A stretch of DNA of 64,000 nt from Hydrogenispora sp. GTDB taxonomy: Bacteria > Bacillota > UBA4882 > UBA10575. The stretch lies in NCBI GenBank assembly GCA_012837705.1, contig DUQQ01000083.1:1-64000 (forward strand). Direction: 5' to 3'. The position numbers and the translations under genes were made by a program. Below are positions 61,308-64,000 of this stretch, piece after piece. Below the pieces are notes generated by a model. That model was not told where the DNA came from, did no database searches, and saw only the letters and a program-made list of their open reading frames with translations. The number at the start of each line of letters is the position of its first letter. The stretch's first letter is position 1.

Positions 61308-62324
61308 TTATGTGATCCGGAACTGTTCCGGATCGAGCGTCCCTTGTTTTTTCAGGACGGATATGGTAGTCAGGTGGTGTTTTTCCCCACTGACCAGAAT
61401 CTTGACGAGAACCGGCGTGTCCCAAGGATGGTCGCTATAACGGCAGGTTAAGTGGGCGAGATTTTGCCGGTCGTCGGCGGAGGGCTTGCCCACCCCTAGC
61501 GTTAAGGGGCCGGGTGCACCCAAAGCTTTGAAGAGATAAAGCCCTTCGGTGTTGCGTTGCCGGTAAAAGTAACGGAAGAGGATCTGGTTTTCCCGGTGGT
61601 TACGGCCGATAATTCCCTTAAAATGCGGACTTAAGCGAAAATGGCGGCCGATCCGCAACAAGCGAAGGCCGTCTACGGTCAGCCCCCCCGTTTTGATCAG
61701 GTCCTTAACTTTTCGGCCGTACTCCACATTGGTGAGGAGACACCCCCCGGCGGGTGCTTCATACTCCAACCCGTATTTGGCGGCTAATTCCAGTTGGACT
61801 TTGCGCTGCCGTCCTTGGATCGATGGACAGTGGTCCAGTGAAATCCAGCCTTTCTCCTCGGGGATCGTCGGCGGGAGCAGGCGGGCGGAGAGGGGACGGA
61901 CGATTAATCCGGCCAGTCCGGTCTCTTCGTCAATTTTGGGGAAAGCGCCCCGGTTTTGGGATTTGGGCCGTTGCCCGACGACTTCACCGGTGACTAAAAA
62001 AGAAGCGCCCAGCTTGTCCAGCATCGCACCGGCTTTGCGGAAAAAGAAGATATGACAGTCCAAGCAGGGATTGGCCGCTTTACCATAACCGTGTTTCGGG
62101 TTTTCCAAGATCTGGAGGTATTCCTCGTCGAGGCGGACAATGTGGAGTTTCACCCCCAGCTGCGCAACGAGCTTTTGGAGGTGGGCAATGAGCTTTTCTT
62201 CTTCGGCGGGTGCGAGAAAAGGTTGGAGGAAATAAACCGCCTCGACCTCGACCCCGGCTTCTTGGGTTAGTTTAATCGCGAGTAAACTGTCGAGCCCCCC
62301 CGAAAAAAGGGCGAGTGCTTTCAA
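61308..62324 (-). CDS. PP-loop ATP pyrophosphatase, MnmA/ThiI-like tRNA thiolation superfamily
   Basis: ALALFSGGLDSLLAIKL PP-loop, ANPCLDCHIFFFRKA, GEVVGQRPKSQ, APAGGCLLTN. Confidence 0.8.
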   Translation of the reverse strand: MKALALFSGGLDSLLAIKLTQEAGVEVEAVYFLQPFLAPAEEEKLIAHLQKLVAQLGVKLHIVRLDEEYLQILENPKHGYGKAANPCLDCHIFFFRKAGAMLDKLGASFLVTGEVVGQRPKSQNRGAFPKIDEETGLAGLIVRPLSARLLPPTIPEEKGWISLDHCPSIQGRQRKVQLELAAKYGLEYEAPAGGCLLTNVEYGRKVKDLIKTGGLTVDGLRLLRIGRHFRLSPHFKGIIGRNHRENQILFRYFYRQRNTEGLYLFKALGAPGPLTLGVGKPSADDRQNLAHLTCRYSDHPWDTPVLVKILVSGEKHHLTTISVLKKQGTLDPEQFRIT

Positions 62325-62527
62325 CAGGGATCGCCTCCTTCGTTTATTTTTGAGCGAATATAAATTATTCCGGGTTTACCCCCTTTTTCCTGCCGGCCCC
62401 GGTGGTTGGATCCATTCCCTTTATAAATTGATTACAATCTGATTACTTCTCGCTTCTGGTGTTGATTTCATTAAGAAAAAATGTTAATCTAATTTCGACA
62501 TCCGGGCATGACATAATATTATTATGA

Positions 62528-62995
62528 ATGAGGGTTGGTATAAAGTTGGAAAAAAGTTTGAGGGAACAGATCACTGAAATTAGCGAAGCTTTACGCCGAA
62601 AGGGTTACCGGCTGACTCCCCAACGAGAGGCCGTTATTAAAATCCTCCTTGAAAACCCCAATCAACATCTGGCGGCGGAGGATATTTACGCCATGGTCCG
62701 AAAGACCCATCCAGAGATCGGGATGGCCACGGTCTACCGGACACTGGATCTCTTAAGCAAAGAAAAGATTATTAACCAATTGAGTTTTGAGGAAGGGCAT
62801 TGCCGTTACGAGATGGAAAGCCAAGCCCACCATCATCATTTAGTCTGTCTGAAATGCGGAAAAATTACCGAATTCAATATCCAACTGCTCAAAAAAATGG
62901 AGGAGGCGCTCGCCGCCGAACATGAGTTTCAGATCGTTGGGTATCTACTGAAGTTCTACGGATATTGCGCCCAGTGTACCCCGGCGGAAGAATGA
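62528..62995 (+). CDS. Fur family regulator (PerR-like)
   Basis: LRRKGYRLTPQREAVIKILLENPNQHLAAEDIYAMVRKTHPEIGMATVYRTLDLL, HHHHLVCLKCGKITEF. Confidence 0.93.
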   Translation: MRVGIKLEKSLREQITEISEALRRKGYRLTPQREAVIKILLENPNQHLAAEDIYAMVRKTHPEIGMATVYRTLDLLSKEKIINQLSFEEGHCRYEMESQAHHHHLVCLKCGKITEFNIQLLKKMEEALAAEHEFQIVGYLLKFYGYCAQCTPAEE

Positions 62996-63741
62996 AACCG
63001 TACTTACCGAAGAGCTATAACCAGAAGATTTTGCGGGCCATCCATGAGTTTGGCCTGATCGCCCCCGGCGACCGGATTTTAATCGGTTTTTCTGGGGGTA
63101 AAGACAGCGCCCTGTTGGTATGGGTCCTGGGTTTAATGGCGCGGCACCGGATTATCCCGGCGGAGGTAGCGGCGCTAACCCTTGACTTAGGGCTTGAACC
63201 GCGGCTTGATCCCGAACCCCTGCGGGAGTTATGTGCCCGGGTTGGGGTGGAGTTTCATTACCTCCCCACCGAGATCGGGGCGGCGGCTTTGGCAGCCGAT
63301 GACCCCTGTGCCACCTGCTCGTTTCTGCGGAACGGGCGCTTGAACCGTTTTGCCAACCGGCACCGCTTTAATAAGGTTGCTTTGGCCCACCACCATGATG
63401 ATGCGGTGGAGACCTTCCTGATGAGTATATTGTACTCAGGGCAGATCCGGACTTTTCTCCCCAAAACCTACCTTGACCGGGCAAAAATTACGGTAATCCG
63501 TCCTTTGGTCTACCTCCGGGAGGCCGAGATCAAAGCAGCACAGGAATTTATCCCTTATCAACCGGTGGCGCGGAGCTGTCCCTACGATGGGTACACCTAC
63601 CGCCAAAAAGTGAAAGATTTAATTGCCGCCTTAAATAAAGAAAACCCGGTGGTTTACGCCAATCTAAGCAAAGCAATGCGGGCGGGGCGGCCTCTGGCCC
63701 TGTGGCCTCCGGCGCTGGAGTATTCTCCCAAGACACGATGA
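62992..63741 (+). CDS. TtcA-type tRNA thiolation PP-loop protein
   Basis: DRILIGFSGGKDSALLVWVL, DPCATCSFLRNGRLNRFA, LAHHHDDAVETFLMSILYSGQIRTF; ATGA overlap with the Fur-family stop. Confidence 0.9.
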   Translation: MKPYLPKSYNQKILRAIHEFGLIAPGDRILIGFSGGKDSALLVWVLGLMARHRIIPAEVAALTLDLGLEPRLDPEPLRELCARVGVEFHYLPTEIGAAALAADDPCATCSFLRNGRLNRFANRHRFNKVALAHHHDDAVETFLMSILYSGQIRTFLPKTYLDRAKITVIRPLVYLREAEIKAAQEFIPYQPVARSCPYDGYTYRQKVKDLIAALNKENPVVYANLSKAMRAGRPLALWPPALEYSPKTR

Positions 63742-63798
63742 AGGTTTGGTCAAGATGCGATGAAGATTCGGTCAATATACGATGAAGGTTCTTGACAC
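63733..63798 (+). repeat. Three contiguous imperfect 22-bp direct repeats
   Basis: ACACGATGAAGGTTTGGTCAAG / ATGCGATGAAGATTCGGTCAAT / ATACGATGAAGGTTCTTGACAC. Confidence 0.8.
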
Positions 63799-63821
63799 GC
63801 AGCTATGATCATACCTATAAT
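63792..63821 (+). promoter_or_regulatory. Consensus sigma-A promoter of the T-box leader
   Basis: TTGACA (63792-63797) - 18 nt - TATAAT (63816-63821). Confidence 0.85.
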
Positions 63822-63827
63822 CGGGGA

Positions 63828-64000
63828 AAGGACTGGATAATCAAGAAAGATTCACGGCGGGCTGAATATGTTATACGGACCTTGCCCACCGGGAATATAA
63901 CAAGAACAAGGCGAAGACCGGGAGAGTAGTCTGGACGGGACGGACAGAGAGGGGAGACCAGCGGCTGGAAGTTTCCCCCCGGAACTACAGACGAAATGCA
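63828..64000 (+). promoter_or_regulatory. T-box leader, Stem I region (truncated by right edge)
   Basis: GGCGAAGACCGGGAGAGTAGT...GACAGAGAGGGGAGACCAGCGGCTGGAAGTTTCCCCCCGGAACTACAG: AGTA/GAA loop-E pieces and apical AGAGAGG..GGCTGGAA resemble T-box Stem I; candidate specifier UAC at 63986-63988. Confidence 0.75.

Overview
The window is ordinary, mostly co-directional chromosome of a low-GC-lineage, endospore-type Firmicute (Clostridia/Limnochordia-like; lineage is inferred from gene content only). Left part: a wall-polysaccharide/S-layer anchoring block (O-antigen ligase-like protein, CsaB, TagA-family transferase, YitT, a small SLH protein), pcrA, an AMIN-domain amidase, a stand-alone MutL/GlmL-like ATPase, rph-rdgB-YfcE, and tsaE-tsaB-rimI-tsaD. 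Middle: nrdG, pgeF, an HlyD-like protein, yggS-sepF-proC-ylmH-divIVA, spmAB, whiA, the gap-pgk-tpi-gpmI-eno glycolytic run, secG, an MCP, ackA, and smpB-ssrA. Right part: a chrA pair, tkt, an RluA-type enzyme, a LysM protein, a GH3 glycosidase/ABC/LacI locus, a MarR/rubredoxin-like pair, azlCD, rnpB, a P-II-like/DUF1538 pair, fabH, two PP-loop enzymes around a Fur-family regulator, and a truncated T-box leader at the right edge. I saw no CRISPR array, transposon, prophage or defence island. The best candidates for something undescribed are mostly non-coding: (i) a probable stand-alone structured RNA with an H-type pseudoknot and an anti-SD-like tract (41.83-42.02 kb), followed by a second element carrying a copy of the 16S rRNA 3' tail; (ii) a same-strand cluster of DnaA-box-like 9-mers between tsaD and nrdG; (iii) three 22-bp direct repeats running into the promoter of the T-box leader; (iv) a P-II-like protein paired with a DUF1538 membrane protein; (v) possible ATA/ATT start codons. 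All calls come from reading the sequence by eye; no database search was run.
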